Assembly: GCF_000143535.2 (NCBI RefSeq)
Contig: NC_037324.1
Location: 806,001-870,000 of the forward strand
Direction: 5' to 3'
DNA length: 64,000 nt
DNA from: Botrytis cinerea B05.10
Taxonomy: Eukaryota; Ascomycota; Leotiomycetes; Helotiales; Sclerotiniaceae
This document shows, one piece after another, positions 10,367-20,689 of the stretch. The position numbers were made by a program, and so were the translations under genes. Below the pieces are notes generated by a model. It made no database searches and was not told where the DNA came from. It saw only the letters and a list, made by a program, of their open reading frames with translations. How positions within the stretch are numbered: position 1 is the first letter of the stretch; each line of letters begins with the position of its first letter.

Positions 10367-12871
10367 ATGATGAGCTCTATTTTTCCCGATCGTCTTTTAA
10401 CAAATGTCACCATAAAAGTGCCCAACAGTACAACCCAACATGGCAATGAGCATATATTGTGCCTTCCTATTACCAAGGACTACTGGCCTTCAGTTGCAGC
10501 TGTTATCATTTTCTTTGCCACAAATTATTTGGCCCATGCAGCGACTGTTAAATCAAGCCCTGGAGATGACACCCTTCTTCAGGGTTGTAATGCTCTTTTG
10601 GCGTTGTTTTTTCCGATGTCTGGTCTCCTGCGAGCGCTCAACGCTATTGTTCGATTACCAATATTCGCTCGAAACGAGCTCGAAAAGGCATGCAGAGCCG
10701 GGGCATTATGCATGGTTGTTCGAGCACCTCACTGGAGACCTAAGACGGGTCAAAAGTTTTCTGTGGGAGTAGTGCTTGAGGATGATAGAGACGTGGAGAA
10801 TACGGATCCTGAGGGGCAATTTAGGCACGACTCTTCTCAGCCTATAAAAGCAAACATGATTACATATCTTCCTTCATATGCCCGCGAACAATCATCCACG
10901 TGGATACACTTTGATTCCGTCTGGGCCAGATCGCGCGTGGATTTACGATTGTCGCGAGTACATGGTACATATGATCTTCCAGAAGGTTATGAGTTTGCCA
11001 TAGTACCCCGCAACACCTTTTTGATTTCCCAAGTGGCTTCAGCTACTCACGGAGATCCAAGACTTAGTAGCGAGATCAGTGCTAGCTACAGTATTCTAAA
11101 AGCAGTGGCTTCACTTATCCAGGTTGTCGCCGCGTTTACCACCCTTCTCTCCAATCGCCCAGATTTGATTAGTCGCTGGGGATACGCGTCATATCATCTT
11201 ACAGTTATACCATATCTTGCCATGACTCTTGTTAATCTAATTTCAAACATGGTCTCTCCAGACTATTCTTGCTTGTACATGATACGCAGCGAGACTATGG
11301 TTGAAGCAGAAAAACTGGGTGGAAGATTTGAAGGCGAAATAGCCCAAATGATTTCTCTTCTACCAAAAGATGGGATGCAAGTTGAGAATCCAGCATGGAG
11401 TGGTCTTACCAAAAAAGATATTCAAAACTTCTCCTTTACACTTACTTCGACGGCTAGTGAGATGCAAATCTTCAAAATGGTCATTTATCTACTTGATCTA
11501 ATCACTGCAAGTAAGGCAAAGAAGAAGCCATCCGCCAAAGATGCGAAAATGACATATCTGGAAGTAGTTTCTCAACTCAATGCTTCCACTGCTCCTCCCA
11601 CAAACGAATCTGAAACGAGCCCAAATCATCCCAGCCAACCTGCAGATCCAACTGGTATAACATTACCTAATGGTGGTGACGAGAACCTGGTGGCACAAAA
11701 TATTTTCTTCGCCGATGAATCTCGTACGCAGTCTAATCCGGAGGACATCCTAGCAAGGCCAGTGGGCTCAACGGATGAGTACCAAATCCAAATCCCTTGT
11801 GCACCCAAGCTATCATCAGGAAAAGGCCTATTATATACCATTCATCAATTTATGGAGGATTTGTCATCTGCTCGGGGTGAGAAGACAAGTTCATTTTTCG
11901 CCATATTGCAAAACATGAAGGAAAATAGGATAAGGCTTGAAGCCTACAAAATCCCAGGCCTCACCAGCTCTTACTTCAAACGAACGATGCTTTTATACAC
12001 TCTTGCATTGCAAGGTCATATTATTCCAATAACTTCGGATGAAAATGCAGAGTTCGCTCCAGTTCGATCGGCTATAATTTACCACCCAAATTGCCATCGA
12101 TTTCTCCGCTGGGATGACTTCGCTGACACGCCTAAAGTTGATGAAAAAAAGCCCAATACAATCCAACTCAAAGCACTATCGCCAATCACTGATAGCGAAG
12201 AAAATGATCTAGCCGCGTCTATTTCCAACGTGCGTACACTACTCAAACTGCCGGGAAGACCCACTACGACTGCCGCATCAATCGCCGAGCTCGAAGAGTT
12301 TCTTTTTTCGCCAACTATAACAAGAACAAGCAGACGAACAGGATGGGCTATACTAGTAGAGATTAGTATCGGAATTTGTGTTGTAGGTCTTTTCTTTGGG
12401 TTAATTGCGGGATTGACGAAATTTCGCTCTGGTGGGAGTTCCGTAACTGAAAGAGGTATCATGATGACATGGCTTGCAAGTGGCCTATATGGATTCTGTC
12501 TTCCTCTTCTTAGTACCCTTGAGCTTCTTAAGATTCTCTTTTTGTTTCCAGCCATTTTTTGTTTGTGTTTATCCGGTGCTCCGGCATTCCATCATAAAAT
12601 TTATGAAGTTAATAAAACGTTTCTAAATGATGAACAAAATGAAACTGGCGATTGGAAAAAGAGGACTACAAAGTTCATTCAAGCATATTTCAAATCTATA
12701 TTTGGAATGGTCGGGGAGACATCTCTTATTTTTGCTCCTCAACCAACAATAGGAACTTTCATGTATGCGTTTGCTTTTATTCCTCTTGGAATTTTCATCC
12801 CGCCTGTTTGGGGTTTTGTGCTGGTGGGAAGAATGATCACGGAGTGGGGAGATTGTGTGAGGTTATACTGA
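10367..12871 (+). CDS. large multi-pass membrane protein, family unknown
   Basis: An uninterrupted 834-aa frame. I do not recognise the family. Hydrophobic, membrane-like segments are visible near residues 37-57 (WPSVAAVIIFFATNYLAHA), 74-95, 242-262 (ILKAVASLIQVVAAFTTLL), 268-292, 665-692 (GWAILVEISIGICVVGLFF), 705-745 (two closely spaced) and 785-815 (MYAFAFIPLGIFIPPVWGF). A Pro/Ser/Asn-rich stretch at about 405-455 is probably disordered. The segments are split between the N-terminal third and the C-terminal fifth, with a long soluble region of about 370 residues between. There is no N-terminal signal peptide and no transporter signature I can name. Fungal genomes carry many lineage-restricted proteins of this size and topology. 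Being intronless at 2.5 kb is notable in this window. Coding status is well supported by length and amino-acid pattern; function is not inferable. Confidence 0.75.
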   Translation: MMSSIFPDRLLTNVTIKVPNSTTQHGNEHILCLPITKDYWPSVAAVIIFFATNYLAHAATVKSSPGDDTLLQGCNALLALFFPMSGLLRALNAIVRLPIFARNELEKACRAGALCMVVRAPHWRPKTGQKFSVGVVLEDDRDVENTDPEGQFRHDSSQPIKANMITYLPSYAREQSSTWIHFDSVWARSRVDLRLSRVHGTYDLPEGYEFAIVPRNTFLISQVASATHGDPRLSSEISASYSILKAVASLIQVVAAFTTLLSNRPDLISRWGYASYHLTVIPYLAMTLVNLISNMVSPDYSCLYMIRSETMVEAEKLGGRFEGEIAQMISLLPKDGMQVENPAWSGLTKKDIQNFSFTLTSTASEMQIFKMVIYLLDLITASKAKKKPSAKDAKMTYLEVVSQLNASTAPPTNESETSPNHPSQPADPTGITLPNGGDENLVAQNIFFADESRTQSNPEDILARPVGSTDEYQIQIPCAPKLSSGKGLLYTIHQFMEDLSSARGEKTSSFFAILQNMKENRIRLEAYKIPGLTSSYFKRTMLLYTLALQGHIIPITSDENAEFAPVRSAIIYHPNCHRFLRWDDFADTPKVDEKKPNTIQLKALSPITDSEENDLAASISNVRTLLKLPGRPTTTAASIAELEEFLFSPTITRTSRRTGWAILVEISIGICVVGLFFGLIAGLTKFRSGGSSVTERGIMMTWLASGLYGFCLPLLSTLELLKILFLFPAIFCLCLSGAPAFHHKIYEVNKTFLNDEQNETGDWKKRTTKFIQAYFKSIFGMVGETSLIFAPQPTIGTFMYAFAFIPLGIFIPPVWGFVLVGRMITEWGDCVRLY

Positions 12872-14145
12872 CACTGGATCATGGTTCGATCTGGTTGCTT
12901 TAATACGATATTGGTTGAGAACTAAGGAGGATATTGAGAAAAAACTACACTGATTCAGACTCGAAAATTTGGCGTTTATGAAGTGTTGTCATGAGTATCG
13001 ATTTTCTTAATTAAATAGCTTCTTGAACAAAAATCACAACAACATGGAATGGATTCCAGGGAAAATTCTCGTTCAGATTGATTTGTTTGTGATACAATGG
13101 TCTCCATAGATAGGTAATTATGAAGTATCTGAACTTTTCGCTTCGAATCCTGGAGAGCCGACTACTTCTAGAACCATAGCTAACCTGTAAAGATGCCGTT
13201 CTCAGCGACTTTTCATCCGGTTGATAATGGATGGAGAATACTACACAGCATCGATCTCGAAGTAACTCTCCATCAATACCAAAATCTGAAATTGCAAAAG
13301 AACACCATATTGAGTTTTGACGAAAATACAAAGATGTGCATCACTTCGAAGTTCGAACATCAGAAGTAGACAACGTGGAATACATACCCTCTCTGCAAGA
13401 CTCAACACAAGTCACACAACGACCGAGAAGGAGAGTAGAAATTACTTGTGGGTTTATGAATTATGCCATAGAGCTAATCTAGTGTTTCCATATGAGGCTT
13501 GGAAATTCAGTTTGTAGAATACTATATACATATATATAGCCAGTGTTGTGTTTGCTATACTATAGATAGATTGGATTGATTGTGATTTTACTATTACTAC
13601 TCCTAGCATACCAAACAGAATGACGCCCGAGATTACAATCCGTTGCTCTTTGAACTACGAATAATCCAAGACAGATATCATGACGGGATAAACTCTCGAC
13701 CAATACGATACACCTGCCCATGTTGTCCAGAGTATCCAATATGGATGCTTTCTATCCTTTGTAGTATTCAACAACCACAACAACTCTAAGTCAATCCAAA
13801 CAACAAAAATATCCGCAAACAAGGAAACCCCTTTTCGTACATAAAGTTGCTAATGATCACAAATAAATAGGTATGTAGTATCAAATAAGTGCAAACGTAA
13901 ATAAATATCAAACCTGCACGCCGCGCCGTCATGAGCCCGACACGAACCGAAGCGAGCCGATCCGCTCAGTCCGCCCTCCTTTTTCCCCCTTTCCCCACTG
14001 CAAAAATTGATTCCTTTCACCCGTCCCTATTTGCATCTCCATAAAAAGAAAGAAGACGATAAAAGAATTTTTGGTCCGGATACATGGAATACAAAGAAAG
14101 AGAACGATCTGAAAAAGACAAAAAAAAGAAAACACAAAATGATAT
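12872..14145. other. intergenic, no gene recognised
   Basis: AT-rich spacer between the membrane-protein gene and the tRNA. Short open frames on both strands show no family features. No repeat of note. Confidence 0.5.
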
Positions 14146-14216
14146 GCAACTGCCGTGAATCGAACACGAACCTCCACCTTGGAAGGGTGGAATCCTAACC
14201 ATTGGACCACAGAAGC
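14146..14216 (-). tRNA. tRNA-Gly, anticodon UCC
   Basis: The minus strand folds as a 71-nt tRNA without intron. The D arm is GTCC AATGGTTA GGAT; the anticodon arm CCACC-CTTCCAA-GGTGG gives anticodon TCC (glycine); the variable loop is AGGT; the T arm is TCGTG-TTCGATT-CACGG with one G-U pair. The acceptor arms are GCTTCTG and CAGTTGC, which pair at five of seven positions and leave U-U oppositions at 3:70 and 4:69. The discriminator base is A, and T-rich stretches follow within 15-30 nt downstream, fitting a Pol III terminator. The internal A and B box sequences are intact, so the gene is probably transcribed; the two acceptor mismatches are unusual. Confidence 0.88.
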
Positions 14217-15013
14217 TTAGTGAGGTTGTTGTATGAAAAACGACAGATAGTTTTAGTATATATTCTATTGGGTCAGAGAAATGGAGTAAATGACATATGT
14301 AGTGGAGCCACAAAAACCAGACCAGACAAAACCTCGGCTTCTCCTCCCTTTCCGAAAATCAAATCCAGCACAAATAATAAATGAAAGAACGAAATCCACA
14401 AACAACCACATTTAAGAAATAGCAATGAACAAACAAACCCCGATTTTCTTTATTTCTTCCTCTCATATTCATTGCAAACATACATAGTGTATATTTTCTT
14501 TTTCTTTTCTACCGCGCCAAAAAAAAATGTCGCTTCATCCATCCATCATCCATCATCCATCCAAACTCCACAACAAGACATTCTCCCACCAGCATAGGGA
14601 GTGGGTGGAGTACATCACATCACATCACATGACGTATTCCCGCTCACCACCACCACCACAACGCAAACACCCTTGTTTTAACGAGCAGAACATGCATGAC
14701 GTGCATCTAGATATATGTATCTAACTGACGGTTCTTCAGATTCCGGGTCCAAAACATCAAAACTAAACTAAACCAAATTAAAATAAAACAAAGTAAAATA
14801 AAATAAAATAAAAATCAACATCTCGGAATCAGTCTGAGAAAAAAAGAAAAAAAAAAAGAAGAAAAAAAAAAACCTCGAGATTTCTACATCCAGCAACCTT
14901 AACCTTATTGGGAAATATGAAGAAATGAAGTAGAGGATTGAGAGTCGAGGATCGAACGAACGAGTGAAGAGATGAATGGATGAAATCGCTTCGGAAAATA
15001 CATATATACATAT

Positions 15014-15046
<33 letters not shown>

Positions 15047-16272
15047 AGTATGTAAGACGTATATTCGTTTCCACGCAAACGAGCGGTTGTCCCTCAAGAC
15101 AGATTCATAATCCATCATAGCAATGTGGTTTTGTGAGAGCGGGAAGGAAAGAAAGAAGGGGGGTTGAAATGCAAACAAGAAGAATACACAAAAGTTTTCT
15201 CACATGAAAAAAGTCAAGTCCCAATCCAGCGGATATGTGCAGACTAGCTAGATAGCAGGTAGAGAGAGAGAGAGAGAGAGAGATTGTACACGAGACTTGA
15301 TGCAAAAGTTGAATCGAATTGCATGCTCGTTCCTCATATGCGCGCACCATTTCCCCTTCCCCTATATATCCACATTCACATTCATATTCAGAAAAAGACA
15401 CCAAGCCAAACCAAACCACAAAGCCCATAGATAAAATGCTATCCTATCCCCATTTCCATCCCCATCTCCATCATCCCACATTTCAGCAAATCAGAATCCC
15501 CTTTTCTCACAAGCACGCATACCTTCGTACGAATATCCAACAATCCAATCCAATCCAATCCCTCCATTCCCTCCAATATCAACTTCCCAACTTCGCAACA
15601 AAGAAGACCGTGGAAAGAAATGCTCATATATAACAATGTATATATATATATATAACACAAAATCAGTACACCACACTATACCAAACAAAGCAAGAATATT
15701 CAAGGGCAGATAGAACAAAATATATACTATAATAATATACATACCACTTTTGTTTATACATACATACAAACATACATGCATAAGGGTAAAAGAAGCATAA
15801 TCCATAATTGCAACACAACCCCCAATGTCAGAGTTTCATACAAAAAAGTAAGCAATGTGGACTACGTCACAGCTATTGACATCCATTGGAACTTCTGCTC
15901 CAAGTCCGGCCATATCCTTTCATAGAAATATATTTTGCTCAATGTAATATCTACTGCGTAGTAGGTAGCACATTGCTTGTCGCTACCGCAATCCTAAACT
16001 AGCAGAAGTAGAAAAAAAAGGCAAGGCTATGAAGAGTCACTGAACAAGAAACTCTTCGAAACTATGATACAAGCTCCCTTAAAATCAAAAGGTATGAAGA
16101 AGAATCAGAACCAAAATGACATTTAAGTTAGAATTCGCCACCTAAGCCAAATCAATCATTCATTCATTTCGCTTTTACCAACTCATGCAACCCAAATACT
16201 TGTACAGTTCCTGCAAGGAAAAAGAAAACTCATGGCCAAGGGAGCTCAATAAAATGTTGAAATAATGATCGC
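14217..16272. other. low-complexity intergenic region with microsatellites
   Basis: Two kilobases with no convincing gene. Simple repeats are dense: CATCC repeats at 14536-14565, AAAAT repeats at 14777-14812, A-rich tracts at 14840-14872, an (AT)n/CATATA stretch at about 15000-15045, an (AG)n run at 15261-15283, CCAAT repeats at 15541-15562 and another TA run at about 15639-15653. Open frames here are translations of these repeats. Confidence 0.6.
15261..15283. repeat. (AG)n microsatellite
   Basis: Eleven and a half uninterrupted AG units in a spacer already rich in simple repeats. Confidence 0.9.
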
Positions 16273-17412
16273 TTATTTCTTCTCCGAATGTTCGGTGCCA
16301 TTACGATTATTGTGATGATTGGCCGCTTTCTCCTTTCGAGCTTCGTCGATAGCAGTTCGTTGTTGTATACTAGAATCATGAGACTTCCATTCTACCTTAG
16401 TTTCAGGTGGGAATGAAAGAACGCGCTTTAATGTCTCCCTATTAAATTGTTAGTATATTCCTTGGGCATTTGGTAAAATGTTCAATACCTAATTTTGAGT
16501 ACCCTCCCGCCACCTGAACGGGTCCAGATACTCAGAATATCTTCTCCATTGCGCACGCTAAGTACAACCCCGCAAACTTCTTCGCTGGGGTCGAATTCAT
16601 CTCCAGCCATTGCGAAGACTAAATCTTCCCAATAACGATCAGCTACACCCTTCTTGAGTCTCACAATCCATTTGCCTCCTTTCTTATTTTCATCGTCCTC
16701 CCAAACTGGACGAATTCCCTTCTTAAACATGTGGTAGTCGGAAACTAGTGGCAGATTCGAGGGGTGTCTCATATGATCGAAAACATCAAACAATTCCTCC
16801 GCCGAATTGAATGCTGCCATTGGATGTAAGGTCTTTTCGTATTCGACAAATCCGTTTGACTTGGAGATTGGGGGTCTGTACCAAAATACCCAGCCATGTC
16901 GAAATTGGTGTGAAGCTGGCGCTGTAGCCGTCTTAGAATCTGTAAGGGAAGTTTTAGATGTCTTTGTTCCCAAATCTCTATAATTCTTCTCCGCAGTTGG
17001 TGTTTTGGTAGATCCCCCCACTACACTTCCAAAATCCAGCGCACCTCCACCTCCAGGTGTTTTCGGGCCCTTCGAGTTTCCAAATGATGCGAAAGCGCCT
17101 GATCCTAATCCAAAGGCGCTCGATGCGCCCGTTGTTGGAGAGGATAAAGATGAAGCCGAAGGGGACATGGAATTGAAAGGATTCTTTGTGCTGTGCGAAG
17201 AAGTATCTCCATGTCTTCTCCCCAAGACAAATCCCCTTGCTGCGTGGTCGCCACCACCAAAAGTTGATCCATTCGTAGTTGGATTGCCTGTGGATAGCGA
17301 AAGTTTGCTGGAACTGTACCACACTTGGATTAGAAGCGCTCAAAGAAAAGAGACAATGCGGGAACGAAGAAGGAAACACTTACTTCGAACGGCGACTCCA
17401 CAGGTTATCCAT
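16273..17412 (-). CDS. eIF4E-family cap-binding protein, 4EHP/eIF4E2-like
   Basis: Three exons by splice signals and frame: 17412-17384, 17313-16489 and 16438-16273, encoding 339 aa. The product starts MDNLWSRRSNSSKLSLSTG. Residues about 10-140 are Ser/Gly/Thr-rich with several FG dipeptides and are probably disordered. The eIF4E fold covers about 146-330: HGWVFWYRPP, SDYHMFKKGIRPVWEDDENK, GGKWIVRLKKGVADRYWEDL and EEVCGVVLSVRNGEDILSIW. The motifs are closest to class II eIF4E (4EHP), which binds the mRNA cap, associates poorly with eIF4G and tends to repress translation. The first cap-stacking Trp of canonical eIF4E corresponds here to an aromatic Phe (about residue 188, in VFDHM), while the second Trp (214, in PVWEDD) is kept. 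Both introns have GT/AG ends; the acceptor of intron 1 is set by frame. The 29-nt first exon is easily missed. Confidence 0.9.
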
Positions 17413-18765
17413 TACGAAAGGATGAGTATAAAATCTGGTAACTATGCGCTTTCTGTCAAACTTCCAAGGATGGCAAGAGAATGAGCTTCTGTTTGTGACG
17501 TTGGAGAACTTTCGAGATATGCCTGTAGATAGAGATGTACAAGCAGATGAGGTATCGGGTGATTTTTGTTGAGCAAAGCAGCCAGTTAAGGATATCGCAG
17601 AGGGCTGGATTTAGGAGTGAAGGGTGCTTGTTCGGTATTCGCAGATGGTATCCAGTTATAGGGCGAGGACGATTCGTATTTTCTTTCGAGGCAAGATCGT
17701 ATTTGTATGTGTATTGTATTGTATTGTGCGGTGCTGTGCTGTATGTATTGTATTGTATTGTATGTGATGCGATGTGACGGGGTTCTTTGAAGGATTTCGA
17801 TTTCCGATTTATAAATTGAGGGTTTCAATAAGTTTGCAGTTTGGTGGGTAATGATTAAAATGATGAAAATGTAGGAACAGCCAGAGAGGACTCCTCTGCA
17901 CTGGTATGTATGTATGTATGCACCACCAGTCTACGGATCTGAAGAGTCTTAGAGCAGCGCGGGGCCTAAGGTCAATTTAGCGAACAACGCTAGTGCAAGA
18001 AATATTTTGTTTGATTTTTTCCCTCTCCCGACTCTTTTCCTTTCTTCTTCAACAAACAAGACCATTAACTCAAATCATCGACAGTTTGATATTTTCACTA
18101 CTCAACTGCCGATTCCGATAACTTGGTCGAGAAGAAACACATTACCACTTCAAAACCATCGTCACGAGGGCCCCTCGTGCGGCTTCCATGACACGATGAT
18201 GACCTAAAGATGGAAACATACTGCAGCTACACTCTCCAAGCATTGGACTGTGAGAGAGGAAGGATGGGTGGATGCAATGGGCGACGGCGTGGACGATGAG
18301 GATGGATCATGATAATTACAATAGGGTAAGCACACTTGGATGACTATGTACCATGAATCGAACGCTTGATGTGAGGACAAACAACTCTGGTAATACGATT
18401 CAACCACCATGTTCTACGGAATACATGATTGCTGTGTTGAAGTTGAGATGACATTGGCAAAGACTGATCTTTTGTTGGAAGCTTTCAATTGTCGGATTCA
18501 TCATGGCCTTTTCCAATGCTGACCTTACATTAAGTCCATAGTCAAACATCAATCACACCTCCCCCCATGCTTTTAATCCTTTGCTCCCTTTCATCATATG
18601 AATTGTGTTTAAGTGTCTACTAGTTGTGTAGAAGGGCGTGCGGCGAGCAGTGTCAATGAACTGGCAAATTTCACAGATCAAAGAACATGCCCTTGCTCTC
18701 AACGTTCCACTCTGATTTATTTGGCTTGACATTTTCTTGACCAACCCTAAATTCTATCTTCTCAT
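17413..18765. other. intergenic; eIF4E2-like promoter side
   Basis: Upstream of the cap-binding protein gene and downstream of the monooxygenase gene. TGTAT/TGTGC pentamer repeats lie at about 17707-17765, ATGT tetramers at 17905-17920, and a perfect 7-bp inverted repeat CACGAGG-gcc-CCTCGTG at 18163-18179. No gene was recognised on either strand. Confidence 0.5.
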
Positions 18766-20160
18766 CTATTCATTGCGTTTCTCAAAATCGTAACCCAGCT
18801 CTTCCAGGGACTTTGCTTTCTCGCCATCTTCGATAAAACGCTTTCGTATGTCTGAATATGATTCTCTCATCCACAACTTCTTCTCGTCCCAATACGTTGG
18901 CTCCTTACTGAATCCTCCTTCAGCACCTTTCACCCAATCGTGTAAACTATTTATATAATTTGCGTCATGAGGGTAACCAAAGATGTGGAAAGACGTGCCA
19001 TTGCCATGTTCTTCCACCCTTTGCCGCTCCCATATATTCATTTCTTCCTTACTAGGCAAGCTCAACTTGTTCGACCAAACTTTCGAAACTGCTGCACTTT
19101 GTACTTCAGATATTGGGAATGGGATCACTTTTTGTGCCAAGGCCGTAAATGCAAGAGTTGGGTGTTGAATATCAAACAGATGTTGGTATGAGCCCACCAC
19201 TCGTCGACCAGTGGTGACAACTGGTGGTTTCAGCGAATTGAGGAACGGATAAGAGTAGAAGTAACCTGTACAGTATACTATGGCATCGACGTTTTTTTCT
19301 ATCCGTCCATTATCAAACCTCACACCTCTAATGTCGGCGAGGTATTCTGAAATGGGGGGAACCTCTTCCTTCCCGTCTTCTCCCTCGCCAAAGGAAGTTC
19401 TTACTGAGTTTAATAGAGGCTTCTTGCAAACCTCACTGATCTGTGTTCCAATATCCAACCCCGAGGCTCCATTTCCAACCACGATTACTTTCTTGCCTGC
19501 AAAAGAATCGGGCGAACGAAATATTTTGGAGTGTGATATGATAGATGGATGAGCCGAGTTGAACTCCTTAATCCCTGGTACATCAGGTATAAAAGGGACA
19601 GAAAAGTGACCGTTTGCAATAACAACGGCATCGTAAGTTTCTTTGATCTCGTCGTTGGTAATTGTAGATCTAGAAATGATTCGCCATCGATCATGACCAT
19701 TGTCTGGTTCCAATCTTATATCTTGGACTTGCTCCGAGAAGCGAATCAGGTGTCTAACTTCTCCAGAGTAGTGTATAAGATATTCTTGAACATCTTCGCG
19801 CGTAGGGAATAGCAGAGAGTCGGAGCGAAATGGTCGATCAGAGAAACACATTAACGGCTTTGGAATATTTGTGTGTAAACGATCATACATGGGGTTTGAG
19901 AAAACTGGAGGATTTCCGTCCTTTGGCCAAATTGGCCTTTCAGGAGATACATTTGGCGACGTCGATGGGATGGGCACACTGTCACTTATATTTGGAGTAT
20001 AATTCCATACCCCTCCCACTTCAGCTTGCTGCTCAATGATATCGATCTTGTCAAAGTATTGTTCCGCCAGAAGAAATTTTGCTGCGGCTAATCCAGAAGG
20101 GCCTGCACCTACAATTGCAATTCGCTTGACATTGAACGATGCTCGAAGTTTGGAGGTCAT
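18766..20160 (-). CDS. flavin-containing monooxygenase (FMO)
   Basis: A 464-aa single-exon frame. The FAD site KRIAIVGAGPSGLAAAKFL is at residues 12-30, followed by EQQAEVGGVW, the usual FMO EXXXXXGGXW block. The second, NADPH-type dinucleotide fold is KKVIVVGNGASGLDIG near residue 225, preceded by ISHSKIFRSPDSF, the position of the family's FxGxxxHxxxY/F signature. DAIVYCTGYFYSYPF is the typical C-terminal flavoprotein motif. FMOs oxygenate soft nucleophiles (sulfur or nitrogen) or act as Baeyer-Villiger-like enzymes using NADPH and O2; fungal members often act in thiol oxidation or secondary metabolism. The substrate is not inferable. It is divergent from the telomere-protein gene across 529 bp. 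Confidence 0.9.
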   Translation of the reverse strand: MTSKLRASFNVKRIAIVGAGPSGLAAAKFLLAEQYFDKIDIIEQQAEVGGVWNYTPNISDSVPIPSTSPNVSPERPIWPKDGNPPVFSNPMYDRLHTNIPKPLMCFSDRPFRSDSLLFPTREDVQEYLIHYSGEVRHLIRFSEQVQDIRLEPDNGHDRWRIISRSTITNDEIKETYDAVVIANGHFSVPFIPDVPGIKEFNSAHPSIISHSKIFRSPDSFAGKKVIVVGNGASGLDIGTQISEVCKKPLLNSVRTSFGEGEDGKEEVPPISEYLADIRGVRFDNGRIEKNVDAIVYCTGYFYSYPFLNSLKPPVVTTGRRVVGSYQHLFDIQHPTLAFTALAQKVIPFPISEVQSAAVSKVWSNKLSLPSKEEMNIWERQRVEEHGNGTSFHIFGYPHDANYINSLHDWVKGAEGGFSKEPTYWDEKKLWMRESYSDIRKRFIEDGEKAKSLEELGYDFEKRNE

Positions 20161-20689
20161 TTTGAAGATTCTGAGACGAGTTTCGATATCTCTTCCCCCA
20201 GCTTCACTTCTATCAGGCTTTCCTTAATATGTGTTGGTTTGGAGTGTTAGATTAGAAATGTGCATGCGGGTGAAAGAGTAAACAAAAGTTTGAAGATGTT
20301 CTATGGCTATCTTATTGCATAATTGGAGGCATGTTGTCTGAGAAAAGCTATACAGAAGTCTGAGAGAGCGATTCCATCTATATATGAAAGCAAAGGTGCG
20401 GCTGACTGTTGTTTCTTTTACTCTTTGCGTCACTCCGCTACCAGCAAGACATGCTTCAGCAGGGGTCATCACATCGGCAAAACTTTAAAAATATCCCGAT
20501 GACGCCCATCCCATTTCAAGCTAACAAAGCTTCAATCACGGCAGGAATCCACAAACGCGTTCTACAAACTCGAAGCAAAACAATTATTCACGCAGAAGGA
20601 TACGATACGGTTCATTGATATACCACTGCGGAAAGGCAATGCTTGCTCCCCGATGATCAGTATTTGAAGCTGAAATTCTCCATTTTACA
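20161..20689. promoter_or_regulatory. divergent promoter region, FMO / telomere protein
   Basis: A 529-bp spacer between two head-to-head genes; both promoters must lie here. No clear TATA box or factor site can be named with confidence. Confidence 0.4.

Noticed and set aside
7494..12871. Secondary-metabolite cluster around the FAD hydroxylase
   Set aside because: No polyketide synthase, NRPS, terpene cyclase, transporter or pathway regulator is adjacent.
14768..15805. Several frames on both strands
   Set aside because: They are translations of AT, AG and A-rich simple repeats.
18163..18230. Possible C/D snoRNA (ATGATGA next to a palindrome)
   Set aside because: No D box at a proper distance and no terminal stem was found.
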